A DNA stretch of 32,839 nucleotides, taken from Thauera terpenica 58Eu. GTDB lineage: Bacteria; Pseudomonadota; Gammaproteobacteria; Burkholderiales; Rhodocyclaceae. Positions 1 through 6,709 of the stretch are shown here, piece after piece. Both the position numbers and the translations under genes were made by a program. The stretch spans positions 1 through 32,839 of the forward strand of contig NZ_ATJV01000062.1 in NCBI RefSeq assembly GCF_000443165.1, read 5' to 3'. The first letter of the stretch is position 1, and each line of letters opens with the position of its first letter. The notes under the pieces were generated by a model. The model did not search any database. It saw only the letters and a list, made by a program, of their open reading frames with translations, and had not been told where the DNA came from.

Positions 1-861
1 GACGGCGACGCGCTGCAGGTGCTGAGCTTCGAGGCGCCGGCCAACGGCACGCTGAATGTGGTCACCGACGGCTCCTTCACCTACACCCCGAATGCCGGTT
101 TCGTGGGCAGCGAGGTGCTGACTTATACGGTGAGTGACGGCATCACGACGGTAAGCGGGGAGTTCACGATCAATGTGACGTCTGTTGTCGAGCCGACGAT
201 CATCCACCTCGGTGATGCGAGCGGGATTGCCTCGCCGGGCAATCCTTATGTATGGGCGCCGTTCTGGAGTGATGCGGACGTCAGCATCACACACAAGGCC
301 GCTTATGCGAATTCTGCTGAGGCCTGGACATCGGTACTGTTGACCGGCTCCGGTTCCGCCCTGCTCGCCGGTGGCGACCTCAACGGGGGCGATCTCGGTG
401 TGAGCGGACGAGCGCTGGCGAGCAGCGCCGTCGCGCAGGAAATCTCGGGGACTGAAGCATTGCGCTTCGACCTCGAGAACCCGGCTGTGCGTGCAACGGT
501 GGATCTGACCCGGCTATTCGTCGCCGACGACGGTAACGGCTCCGGCTTCGTGGAGGCGGGGCGTCTGCAGGCACTCGACGCGCAAGGAAATGTGGTTGCC
601 GAGCTCAGTTTCGCGGCCGATCGTACCGATGGCACCAAGAGCGTGACCCTGTCCCATGCGGCTGGCTTCAGTTCGCTGGTCCTCACCGCGGGTGCTTATG
701 CGGGCAATGACTTCGTATTCGGCGCCTATGCTGCGGGTGATGGTAGCTTCGCGGCTGCACCGTATTACGACACCAGCTGGCACGGTAGTGACTTCCTGGT
801 GGACTCGGTCGAATTCGAGCTCGCGGCGCTGGTCGGTGTCACGCCGGGTTCGGGAGGCTGA
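1..861 (+). CDS. C-terminal part of a large surface/secreted protein with cadherin-like (Big_9 type) repeat
   Basis: The reading frame is open from the first base, so the gene starts outside the window; 286 residues are visible. The first 60 or so residues match the end of a tandem Ig/cadherin-like repeat seen in giant bacterial adhesins (NGTL, FTYTPNAGFVG and LTYTVSDG motifs). After that comes a roughly 220-residue region rich in Gly, Ala, Asp and Ser that I do not recognise. Proteins with such repeats are usually exported by type I secretion and act in adhesion or biofilm. However, no RTX nonapeptides, PEP-CTERM motif or LPXTG-like signal are seen before the stop, and the protein simply ends in a Gly-rich tail. 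The export route is therefore open. The next gene encodes a PEP-CTERM exoprotein, which fits a surface-protein locus. The repeat family is fairly sure; the biological role is inferred. Confidence 0.75.
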   Translation, partial: DGDALQVLSFEAPANGTLNVVTDGSFTYTPNAGFVGSEVLTYTVSDGITTVSGEFTINVTSVVEPTIIHLGDASGIASPGNPYVWAPFWSDADVSITHKAAYANSAEAWTSVLLTGSGSALLAGGDLNGGDLGVSGRALASSAVAQEISGTEALRFDLENPAVRATVDLTRLFVADDGNGSGFVEAGRLQALDAQGNVVAELSFAADRTDGTKSVTLSHAAGFSSLVLTAGAYAGNDFVFGAYAAGDGSFAAAPYYDTSWHGSDFLVDSVEFELAALVGVTPGSGG

Positions 862-872
862 GCGTGGCCGCC

Positions 873-920
873 CCCCGTAGCCGTGATTCAGTTCGCGGGT
901 ACGGGGTGTCGGGCTTTTTT
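873..920 (+). terminator. Probable intrinsic terminator after the surface-protein gene
   Basis: A perfect 7-bp stem (CCCCGTA at 873-879 with TACGGGG at 900-906) lies 11 bases after the stop codon and is followed by six T residues at 915-920. The loop is long (20 nt) and eight bases separate stem and T-run, so it is not an ideal terminator. Confidence 0.45.
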
Positions 921-973
921 ACAGCACTCACGACCTTATTATCTAAGCTGTTGATTTTTGATAAATAAATTTC

Positions 974-989
974 AGGCATCGTTATTGCT
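974..989 (+). promoter_or_regulatory. Sigma-54 (RpoN) type -24/-12 promoter for the PEP-CTERM gene
   Basis: The sequence AGGCATCGTTATTGCT has GG at 975-976 and GC at 987-988 separated by exactly 10 bases. It matches the TGGCAC-N5-TTGC consensus well (GGCA and TTGC blocks). The expected transcript start is near base 1000, leaving a leader of about 36 nt before the ATG at 1036. PEP-CTERM genes in exosortase-bearing bacteria are known to be controlled by the PrsK/PrsR two-component system with RpoN, so the placement makes sense. The enhancer site of a PrsR-like activator was not identified. Confidence 0.7.
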
Positions 990-1035
990 TTGTTCCACTC
1001 GATGGCAATCCGTTTCTGAGATCAGGGGTGATTCA

Positions 1036-1698
1036 ATGACTACGATTCTGGGCAGCAGAAAACTGATTCTGGGTGGTGCGCTCTCTGCCGTCCTCATGTT
1101 GGGTGCAGGAGCGGCGGGGGCTGCGGTCCTTTATCCTCAAGCGCCTTTGCAAGGGGGCACTTCCTACTACGCCACGCCTACGATCGGACAGCAACTCGCC
1201 GATAACTTCACCTTGTCATTCACTTCGGATATCGAACAGATCTCGTGGTGGGGTGGCTATGATTCCAATTACGATGTGGGAGACGACAGTTTCCGCGTCC
1301 GCCTGTACGAAAACGTCGTGGGCGCTGGCAGCGTGCTTCACGAGTTCGCTTCGATGGCGGTGGCGCGAACCAGTACGGCGCTTTTCGATTCCGTCCAGAA
1401 CGGGATCTACAAATACACGTTTGCGCTGCCTGCTCCCGTTCAGATGGGCGTCGGTTCGTATTTCCTGTTCGTGGAGAATCTCGGTTCGTCCGACTGGATC
1501 TGGCTGAGCAGCGCAACCGGTGACGCCTCCTTTGTTTACCGTGCGGCGGAGGGGAGCAATTGGACGGGGTCCGTAGCTGATCTGGCCATGGAGATCGAGG
1601 GAAGCAGGGTGACCACCCAGGTTTCTGAGCCCGGCACCCTCGCGCTGCTCGGACTCGCCGGTATCGGTGGCCTGCTCGCGCGCCGTCGGCGTCGTTGA
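1036..1698 (+). CDS. PEP-CTERM sorting domain-containing exoprotein
   Basis: The 220-residue protein has an N-terminal signal peptide (basic start, hydrophobic stretch, AGAAGA-type cleavage region near residue 30) and a C-terminal PEP-CTERM tail. The tail has the motif SEPGTLALLGLAG, a short hydrophobic helix and a terminal cluster of arginines. Such proteins cross the inner membrane by Sec and are processed by an exosortase (EpsH/XrtA type), often ending in the extracellular matrix or floc. The middle is about 160 residues, aromatic- and Gly/Ser-rich, of no recognised enzyme family. The frame is open upstream to a TTG at 958, but the ATG at 1036 is chosen: the signal peptide begins there, and the sigma-54 promoter at 974-989 would lie inside the longer version. 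The exosortase itself is not in this window. Confidence 0.85.
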   Translation: MTTILGSRKLILGGALSAVLMLGAGAAGAAVLYPQAPLQGGTSYYATPTIGQQLADNFTLSFTSDIEQISWWGGYDSNYDVGDDSFRVRLYENVVGAGSVLHEFASMAVARTSTALFDSVQNGIYKYTFALPAPVQMGVGSYFLFVENLGSSDWIWLSSATGDASFVYRAAEGSNWTGSVADLAMEIEGSRVTTQVSEPGTLALLGLAGIGGLLARRRRR

Positions 1699-1705
1699 TG
1701 TGTTG

Positions 1706-1730
1706 CGGCCGACTGCCAAGCGGTCGGCTG
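1706..1730 (+). terminator. Hairpin after the PEP-CTERM gene
   Basis: GCCGACTGC (1708-1716) pairs with GCGGTCGGC (1720-1728), with one G-T pair and a 3-nt loop, and the stem extends outward by two further pairs. It starts 8-10 bases after the stop codon. No T-run follows, so it may act as an RNA-stabilising hairpin rather than a strict intrinsic terminator. Confidence 0.4.
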
Positions 1731-1798
1731 CTTCGCCGCACGCGCACTTCCCTTTCCTGTCTGTTCAAGCCGCTTGTCGATAGTTTTGATCGAGCCTG

Positions 1799-1826
1799 GC
1801 GTGAGCGCTGAACTCAGCGCTCACGC
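1799..1826. terminator. Perfect 13-bp inverted repeat between convergent genes
   Basis: The arms 1799-1811 and 1814-1826 are perfectly complementary, with only two bases between them. The hairpin overlaps the stop codon of the minus-strand EAL gene (1821-1823) and faces the end of the PEP-CTERM gene. No T-run is seen on either side. It is likely a bidirectional transcription barrier or 3'-end stabiliser. Confidence 0.5.
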
Positions 1827-3125
1827 TGAGCGCACGAAGCGCGAAAACTCCTGAGCCGTCATCGGCTGGCCAAATAGCGGGCCTTGCTGCAGGTGGCAGT
1901 CGAGTGCGCAGAGAAAGTCACGCTGCGCGGGGGATTCGACGCCGCGCGCAAACACTTCCAGACCCAGGCTTGTGGCGAGGCGGGTGACGGCCTCGACGAT
2001 GGCCTCGCTGTCTTCATCGTGACCCACGCCGCGCACCAGCTCTGGATCAAGCTTGATCGCCTTCAAGGGATAGCGCCGAAGTCTAGGTATCGAAGACAGG
2101 CCGCGGCCAAAATCATCGATGGCGAGACGAACACCCATTGCACTCAGCGCCTTCAACGTGGCCAGCAGTTGCGGGCTGTCGCTCTCGAGCACCCTCTCGT
2201 CGAGGTCGAGTTCGAGACATGCGGGCGCGAGTGCGCTGTCTTCCAGCACGAGGCGCACGCACTCTGCAAAATCACCCTGCAGCAGCTGCTCGGTGGCGAT
2301 GTTGACCGTGAGCCTCACCCCTCCCGCTGCCGGCGTTTCGCCGCTCAGCCAGGTGCGGGCACTGCGGCAGGCGCTGTTGAGTGTCCAGTCGCCGAGCTGG
2401 GCGATGAGTTGGGGGTCGTCAATCGAGCTCTTGAAGCGTCCGAACGGCAGCTCGCCCAGGGTCGGGTGCCGCCAGCGCAGCAAGGCCTCTCCCGCACGCA
2501 GACGCTTCGAGCGGGTGTCTACCAGGGGCTGGAAGTGCAGGCTGAGATCGTTGTTGGCGAGCGCCTGACGCAAGCCGGTCTCGAAGCCGTCTGCGCCAGC
2601 CTCATGCCACGCCGCGGCATCGAACAGGCTGCCCGGGCGCTTGAGGACGCGCCCGCCGGGATCAAGATGGGCGGCGAAGGGTGAATCCGCTGTGTCGACG
2701 CGCGCCGGGCTGCGCGCGAGGCTGTTGCTGACCGGGCTGAGCACCAGCGCATGGATGCCGGGGCGCAGCCTGGGGGCGCATACGACCTTGAGCTCGCGCG
2801 TCTCGCCGCTGGGCAGCTTGAAGCAAAGCTGGCTATGGCGCTCGGCCTGGATCAGGAGTCGGGCGCGAGCGTCGAGGAATGTCTTTTCGTCGGCAAACAG
2901 CGTGGCCAGCGAGCGCCCCGCCAAGTGGCGATAGTCGCGCTCCAGCAAGCGACAGGCGGCGCTGTTGGCGTCGAGGATGAGCTCGTCGCCGGTGATGATG
3001 AGCCCTTCCTCGATGAGCTCGAGCAGGGCCAGATAGACCCCGGTTTCAGCGCCTTCCGACAGGTCGGCGATGAAGGGTTCGAGCGCAGAAGAAGGCAGGC
3101 CGGGCGGTCGTCCAGGAGTATTCAC
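1821..3125 (-). CDS. PAS-EAL domain protein, probable c-di-GMP phosphodiesterase or degenerate c-di-GMP receptor
   Basis: The protein has 434 residues. Residues about 30-130 look like a PAS sensor domain (LLELIEEGLIITGDELILDAN start). Residues about 180-434 are an EAL domain. The signature is kept as GEALLRW (E213-A214-L215), as are NIATEQL (about 275), IDDFGRGLSS (D337-D338), the KLD lysine region (about 358) and QGPLFGQPM near the end. Two motifs depart from the active consensus: the usual AEGVE reads ARGVE (393-397), and the LE-I/L-TE block reads LELDLDE (304-310). The lid after EAL (ELPFGRFKSSID) is also unusual. EAL proteins hydrolyse c-di-GMP in the cytoplasm, but these changes leave real doubt about catalysis. 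No membrane segment is seen. The start is a GTG without a clear ribosome-binding site, so the true start could lie a little inside. Confidence 0.85.
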   Translation of the reverse strand: MNTPGRPPGLPSSALEPFIADLSEGAETGVYLALLELIEEGLIITGDELILDANSAACRLLERDYRHLAGRSLATLFADEKTFLDARARLLIQAERHSQLCFKLPSGETRELKVVCAPRLRPGIHALVLSPVSNSLARSPARVDTADSPFAAHLDPGGRVLKRPGSLFDAAAWHEAGADGFETGLRQALANNDLSLHFQPLVDTRSKRLRAGEALLRWRHPTLGELPFGRFKSSIDDPQLIAQLGDWTLNSACRSARTWLSGETPAAGGVRLTVNIATEQLLQGDFAECVRLVLEDSALAPACLELDLDERVLESDSPQLLATLKALSAMGVRLAIDDFGRGLSSIPRLRRYPLKAIKLDPELVRGVGHDEDSEAIVEAVTRLATSLGLEVFARGVESPAQRDFLCALDCHLQQGPLFGQPMTAQEFSRFVRSA

Positions 3126-3202
3126 GGTAGGCGGTTCGTGCGCTTGTCAGAGCCAGGTGTACGGCATTGCCGGAAGAGTACTTGATCTCGCCTTGCCGCC
3201 GC

Positions 3203-3240
3203 GGGCGGAATAGGTCCTGAACAGTGACCTATTTCCGCCC
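3203..3240. terminator. Strong hairpin overlapping the rhlE stop codon
   Basis: The arms 3203-3216 and 3226-3240 pair over 14 bp with a single bulged base. The structure covers the minus-strand stop codon of rhlE at 3229-3231. There is no T-run downstream. It probably marks the 3' end of the rhlE transcript, before the EAL gene. Confidence 0.45.
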
Positions 3241-4719
3241 CAGGCCGCCGAGCAGTACGGCGATGGGACGCTGTTGCCGGCGTAGTAGGTCCGGCTTGGT
3301 ACTGGCGGCGAGGGTGGGCTGAACGTCGGTGACCGCTGCGGGCAGCTGGGCGGAGGTCGGTTGATAGGGTTTGGTGAAGTCGAAGCCGTCCGCTGCCACC
3401 GTGGAGCGCTGGCGGCCACGGGCGGTGGGTGCCGAGGACTGGCGTGGGGCGGTGGAGCGCGGCGGCCGTGCAGTTTCGGCTGCGGTTGCAGGTGGAGTCG
3501 CAGACGGGCTTGCAGATGAGGCAGCAGCTCCCGAGCGGCGACCACGCGAACGGCTGCCCGCTTCGAAAAACTCGGGCTCGGGATCGAAACCGGGAACGAC
3601 TTCCTGCGGAATTTCGAGCTTGATCAGCTTCTGAATCTCGGCCAGCCAGTGCTTTTCTTCGGTGCACACCAGCGATATCGCGTTGCCTGGATGACCGGCG
3701 CGGCCGGTGCGCCCGATGCGGTGAACGTAGTCTTCTGCGGTGTGCGGCAGTTCGAAGTTGATGACGTAAGGGAGTTCGTCAATATCGAGGCCGCGCGCGG
3801 CGACGTCAGTCGCCACCAGCACGCGCAAGCGCCCCTGCTTGAATGATTCCAGCGTTTCGGTGCGCTGTTGCTGGCTCTTGTCGCCATGGATGGCGTCGGC
3901 GGAGATGCCGCTGCGCTCGAGAAAGTGGGCAAGGCGTCCGCACAAGATCTTGGTGTCGACGAATACCAGCGCCTGGGTGTCGGGGCGGTGGCGCAGCAAG
4001 TGGGCAAGCAGGTTGCGCTTCATGCCCGACGACACCGGGTGCACCACGTGGGTGATCGTCTCTGACACCATGTTGCGGCGCGCGACTTCGATCAGTTGCG
4101 GGCTCTTCAGCATCTGGTCGGCGAGCCTCTTGATCTCCTCCGAGAAGGTGGCGGAGAACAGCAGGCTCTGACGCTTGGCCGGCAGCAGCGCGAGGATGCG
4201 CTTGATGTCGGGGATGAAGCCCATGTCGAGCATGCGGTCGGCCTCGTCCAGCACCAGGACTTCGACCTGACTGAGGTTGATCGACTTCTGTTCGACGTGG
4301 TCGAGCAAGCGGCCCGGGGTGGCGATGACGACTTCGATGCCACGGCGCAATTCCATCTGCTGCGCCCTGATGTCCACCCCGCCGTAAATGCACACCGCGC
4401 GCAAGGGTAGATGCTTGCTGTAGGTCTTGACCGACTCGTACACCTGCATGGCCAGCTCGCGCGTGGGCGCCAGAATGAGCGCGCGCGTCTGGTGTCGGGC
4501 CGGCGAGGTGCTGGTGCTGGCGTGGCGGGCGATGCGGTGCAGCAGCGGCAGGGTGAAGCCGGCCGTCTTGCCGGTGCCGGTCTGAGCGCCGCCCAGGACG
4601 TCCTGGCCCGCGATGACGATCGGGATGGCCTGGCGCTGAATGGGCGTAGGCTCGGTGTAGCCGGCGTCGGTGACGGCTTGGAGCAGTTCGGGAATGAGGC
4701 CGAGGTCGGCGAAACTCAT
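3229..4719 (-). CDS. rhlE: DEAD-box ATP-dependent RNA helicase RhlE
   Basis: The 496-residue protein shows the full set of DEAD-box motifs. These are the Q motif (PTPIQ, 24-28), motif I (AQTGTGKT, 45-52), Ib (TPGR), motif II DEAD (158-161), motif III SAT (189-191), and in the second RecA-like domain ARGLD and HRIGRTGR. It unwinds short RNA duplexes in ribosome assembly and RNA turnover in the cytoplasm. The helicase core ends near residue 380. The remaining 115 residues form a low-complexity Ser/Ala/Pro/Arg tail that finishes with a short conserved-looking end (PIAVLLGGLG), typical of betaproteobacterial RhlE proteins and likely to bind RNA. The ATG start follows directly from the conserved MSFADLGL opening. 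A TATAAT element lies about 57 bases upstream, so the gene seems to have its own promoter, separate from rlmM. Confidence 0.95.
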   Translation of the reverse strand: MSFADLGLIPELLQAVTDAGYTEPTPIQRQAIPIVIAGQDVLGGAQTGTGKTAGFTLPLLHRIARHASTSTSPARHQTRALILAPTRELAMQVYESVKTYSKHLPLRAVCIYGGVDIRAQQMELRRGIEVVIATPGRLLDHVEQKSINLSQVEVLVLDEADRMLDMGFIPDIKRILALLPAKRQSLLFSATFSEEIKRLADQMLKSPQLIEVARRNMVSETITHVVHPVSSGMKRNLLAHLLRHRPDTQALVFVDTKILCGRLAHFLERSGISADAIHGDKSQQQRTETLESFKQGRLRVLVATDVAARGLDIDELPYVINFELPHTAEDYVHRIGRTGRAGHPGNAISLVCTEEKHWLAEIQKLIKLEIPQEVVPGFDPEPEFFEAGSRSRGRRSGAAASSASPSATPPATAAETARPPRSTAPRQSSAPTARGRQRSTVAADGFDFTKPYQPTSAQLPAAVTDVQPTLAASTKPDLLRRQQRPIAVLLGGLGRK

Positions 4720-4775
4720 GGGCGCCTTTGTGTTGAATGGGGTCGACAGCCGACCGCCAGATTGCGAAACGCCAA

Positions 4776-4781
4776 ATTATA
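4776..4781 (-). promoter_or_regulatory. Candidate -10 element for rhlE
   Basis: A perfect TATAAT on the minus strand lies about 57 bases upstream of the rhlE ATG, which would give a leader of about 50 nt. No good -35 box is visible at 16-18 bases, so only the -10 is proposed. Confidence 0.4.
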
Positions 4782-4855
4782 CACCCCACGCAAAAACCTT
4801 TTGGCGACAGGGGCTTCGGCCAGCTCGGCCGGGGTTGCGGCCGGCGTGTACGGAC

Positions 4856-5950
4856 TCAGCGCCTGAGGGTGAGGAAGGCGGTCACTTCTTCGCGGTCGTG
4901 GTACAGGTGCTTGATGCGCAGGTCGTAGGGGCCAACGCTCTTGAGGCGCTTGCGGATCAGCTCGCGGCATTGCTCCACCGCCTCGAGCCGGCGCTTCATG
5001 GGTAGCTTGAGGTTGAAGATGGTGTAGCGACAGCGCCCGCTTCCGATCCAGTCGGCCATCAGCGAAGCGATGCGCGAGGGTTGCTCGACCATGTCGCACA
5101 CCATCCAGTCCACCGGGCGTTGCGGTCGCCAGGTGAAGCCGTCGGCTTTCAGATGCTGGACCATCTCGGTGGCCATCACCGTGTCGCGCATGGGGCCGTT
5201 GTCGATGGCGGTGACGCGCAGGCCGCGGCCCACGAGTTGCCAGGTCCAGCCACCCGGTGCAGCGCCGAGGTCGACCGCGCGTTGTCCGGCACGCAGGATG
5301 GTGTCGCGCTCGCCCTCTTCGAGCAGGATCATGAAGGCTTCAGCGAGCTTCATCGTCGAGCGGCTGGGGGCGTTCGACGGCATGCGCAGTCGCGGAATAC
5401 CCATCGGCCAGGTCGAGCACTGGCCGCTTTCGCCGGCCATGAGCCAGGCGGTGTTCGCGTCGGTGAACAGAACATGCAATACGGGCAGTCCGGTACGGCT
5501 GCTGCGCAGACAGCCAGCTTTTTCCAGGGCGGTGCTGAGCGGCTCGGTAAAGCGCTTGCAAAAGCCTGAGCGTTGCTTGGCTTCGTCGGTGTCGGGCGTT
5601 TCCAGCAGTACGCTGGAGAAGCGCTGTCCGGAGGCTTTTACCGCAGCCACGATGGGCGTGGCGCGATCCCGCTCGGGCAGCTTGTCGACGCGCGCAAACC
5701 ACGGCAGCAATTGCCGGGCGAAGCACGGGCGCCGCCAGTCGGTGGCAGCGCCGAAGCTGCCGAGCGGGGTTGGCTCGAAGGTTTCAAAGACGGCATAGCC
5801 GGTGTTGGGTTCGGCGCGGACGAATCCGAGCAGGCCGGCTTCGACCGCGAGGTCGTCAATCTCGCCAGCCAGTTCTTTTTCAAAGCCAGCACGGCAATAG
5901 CCGATCAGGCCGGAACTGAGGAGTCCGGCGGCGGGCGTGGGTTGATTCAT
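4856..5950 (-). CDS. rlmM: 23S rRNA (cytidine-2498-2'-O)-methyltransferase RlmM
   Basis: The 364-residue protein reads along its length like E. coli RlmM: the YCRAGFEKE opening, FCKRFTEPL, the MGIPRLRMPSNAPSRST block, the SAM-binding motif AVDLGAAPGGWTWQL, DNGPM, WMVCDMVEQP, and the catalytic-lysine region FNLKLPMKRR near the C-terminus. It methylates the 2'-OH of C2498 in the peptidyl-transferase region of 23S rRNA, using S-adenosylmethionine. It has an N-terminal THUMP-like half and a C-terminal Rossmann methyltransferase half. The frame extends upstream to a GTG at 5992. The ATG at 5950 is chosen because the family starts a few residues before the YCRPGFEKE motif and because a 7-bp hairpin (5984-6000) covers the GTG. 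No clear Shine-Dalgarno sequence precedes the ATG. Confidence 0.95.
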   Translation of the reverse strand: MNQPTPAAGLLSSGLIGYCRAGFEKELAGEIDDLAVEAGLLGFVRAEPNTGYAVFETFEPTPLGSFGAATDWRRPCFARQLLPWFARVDKLPERDRATPIVAAVKASGQRFSSVLLETPDTDEAKQRSGFCKRFTEPLSTALEKAGCLRSSRTGLPVLHVLFTDANTAWLMAGESGQCSTWPMGIPRLRMPSNAPSRSTMKLAEAFMILLEEGERDTILRAGQRAVDLGAAPGGWTWQLVGRGLRVTAIDNGPMRDTVMATEMVQHLKADGFTWRPQRPVDWMVCDMVEQPSRIASLMADWIGSGRCRYTIFNLKLPMKRRLEAVEQCRELIRKRLKSVGPYDLRIKHLYHDREEVTAFLTLRR

Positions 5951-5983
5951 CGGCGAGAGGCGGTGTGCGCTAAAGATGATGGG

Positions 5984-6000
5984 GCCTGTCACAGACAGGC
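5984..6000. repeat. Short perfect inverted repeat upstream of rlmM
   Basis: GCCTGTC (5984-5990) and GACAGGC (5994-6000) form a perfect 7-bp hairpin with a 3-nt loop. It lies between the lipoprotein gene and rlmM, both on the minus strand. It could end the lipoprotein transcript or be part of the rlmM leader. No T-run follows. Confidence 0.35.
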
Positions 6001-6089
6001 GAGAGCGCCGATGATAAGCCCGAGTGCCTTGTCAGGCGAGCAGACTGTGATCTGGCGCCCTGGCAGGACAGCGCCGAAGCCACGGTCCC

Positions 6090-6482
6090 TCAGTGCGTCG
6101 CAGCGGGTGCGGGAGCCGTTTTCGCGGCTTCGGGCGTAGTGTCCGGGCTCTTGACGGACGTGGCGGGTGGCGCGCCGGGTACAAGGCGGGACGGCACGGT
6201 GTCGAGTTTGTGCTCCATCATGTAGTCGTTCATGTCGCGCCAGCCGGCAAACACCGAGGCTTTCTCGGCCGTCGGGTTGAGGGTGTAGCAGTCCTCGAGC
6301 GAGCGCCCGGCGTGACGGCAGGCGCCACCTATGGCGCGCCCTTCAGCCTCCTTGATGGCATGCTCGCGCGCCGGGTTGGGAATCTCCAGCAGTTCGCTCA
6401 GCATGTCGCAGCCGCCCGCCAGCGGCAGTGCGGCAACGAGTAGCAAGCGGGCGAGCAGGGCAGCAAGGCTGGGTTTGGTCAT
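6090..6482 (-). CDS. Small predicted lipoprotein of unknown function
   Basis: The 130-residue protein has a clear lipoprotein signal peptide: a hydrophobic stretch with two Arg/Lys-containing turns and the lipobox LAGGC, placing the lipidated cysteine at residue 25. The mature part has a compact middle with two cysteines (GGACRHAGRSLEDCYTLNP) and the motif FAGWRDMNDYMMEHKLD, then a Pro/Ala/Thr-rich disordered tail. I do not recognise the family. The two cysteines about 11 residues apart could form a disulfide in the periplasm. It is divergent from the solute-binding protein at 6710. It lies upstream of rlmM on the same strand, with 139 bases between them, so a shared transcript is possible but unproven. 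The ATG has no strong ribosome-binding site. The reading frame and lipobox make it a credible gene. Confidence 0.75.
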   Translation of the reverse strand: MTKPSLAALLARLLLVAALPLAGGCDMLSELLEIPNPAREHAIKEAEGRAIGGACRHAGRSLEDCYTLNPTAEKASVFAGWRDMNDYMMEHKLDTVPSRLVPGAPPATSVKSPDTTPEAAKTAPAPAATH

Positions 6483-6651
6483 GGCGAGGGGGTGGGGCTG
6501 GCAGATGTGCAGATCTTAACGGCATCGCAGGCCAGACCTTGAAGTTGTGCCTGGCCTATGTGGGGTGCAAGGTGACGCGCTGGAGTGCGGGGCAGGCTCC
6601 AGTTCCAGGGCGGCGTTACATATCGTACTGCCCGCACAGGATGACGCATCC

Positions 6652-6657
6652 TATAAT
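6652..6657 (+). promoter_or_regulatory. Candidate -10 element for the solute-binding protein gene
   Basis: A perfect TATAAT lies 52 bases before the ATG at 6710. The region 17 bases upstream (TGCCCG) is a poor -35, so an activator may be needed if this promoter is used. Confidence 0.4.
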
Positions 6658-6709
6658 CCAGAGGCTGGTCGGAGCCCCCGCCCTTTTCTTTCCACCTCGC
6701 GTCAACTTC

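Noticed and set aside
958-1035. N-terminal extension of the PEP-CTERM gene from TTG at 958
   Set aside because: It would contain the sigma-54 promoter and lacks signal-peptide character; the ATG at 1036 starts a clean signal peptide.
1884-2684. 266-codon plus-strand open frame opposite the EAL gene
   Set aside because: It is the antisense shadow of a clear PAS-EAL gene, a common effect of high GC content, and shows no domain.
3806-4789. 327-codon minus-strand frame overlapping rhlE
   Set aside because: It is Arg/His/Pro-rich out-of-frame reading of the DEAD-box gene.
6428-6709. Upstream extension of the solute-binding protein
   Set aside because: It overlaps the divergent lipoprotein gene and the candidate promoter; the signal peptide begins at 6710.
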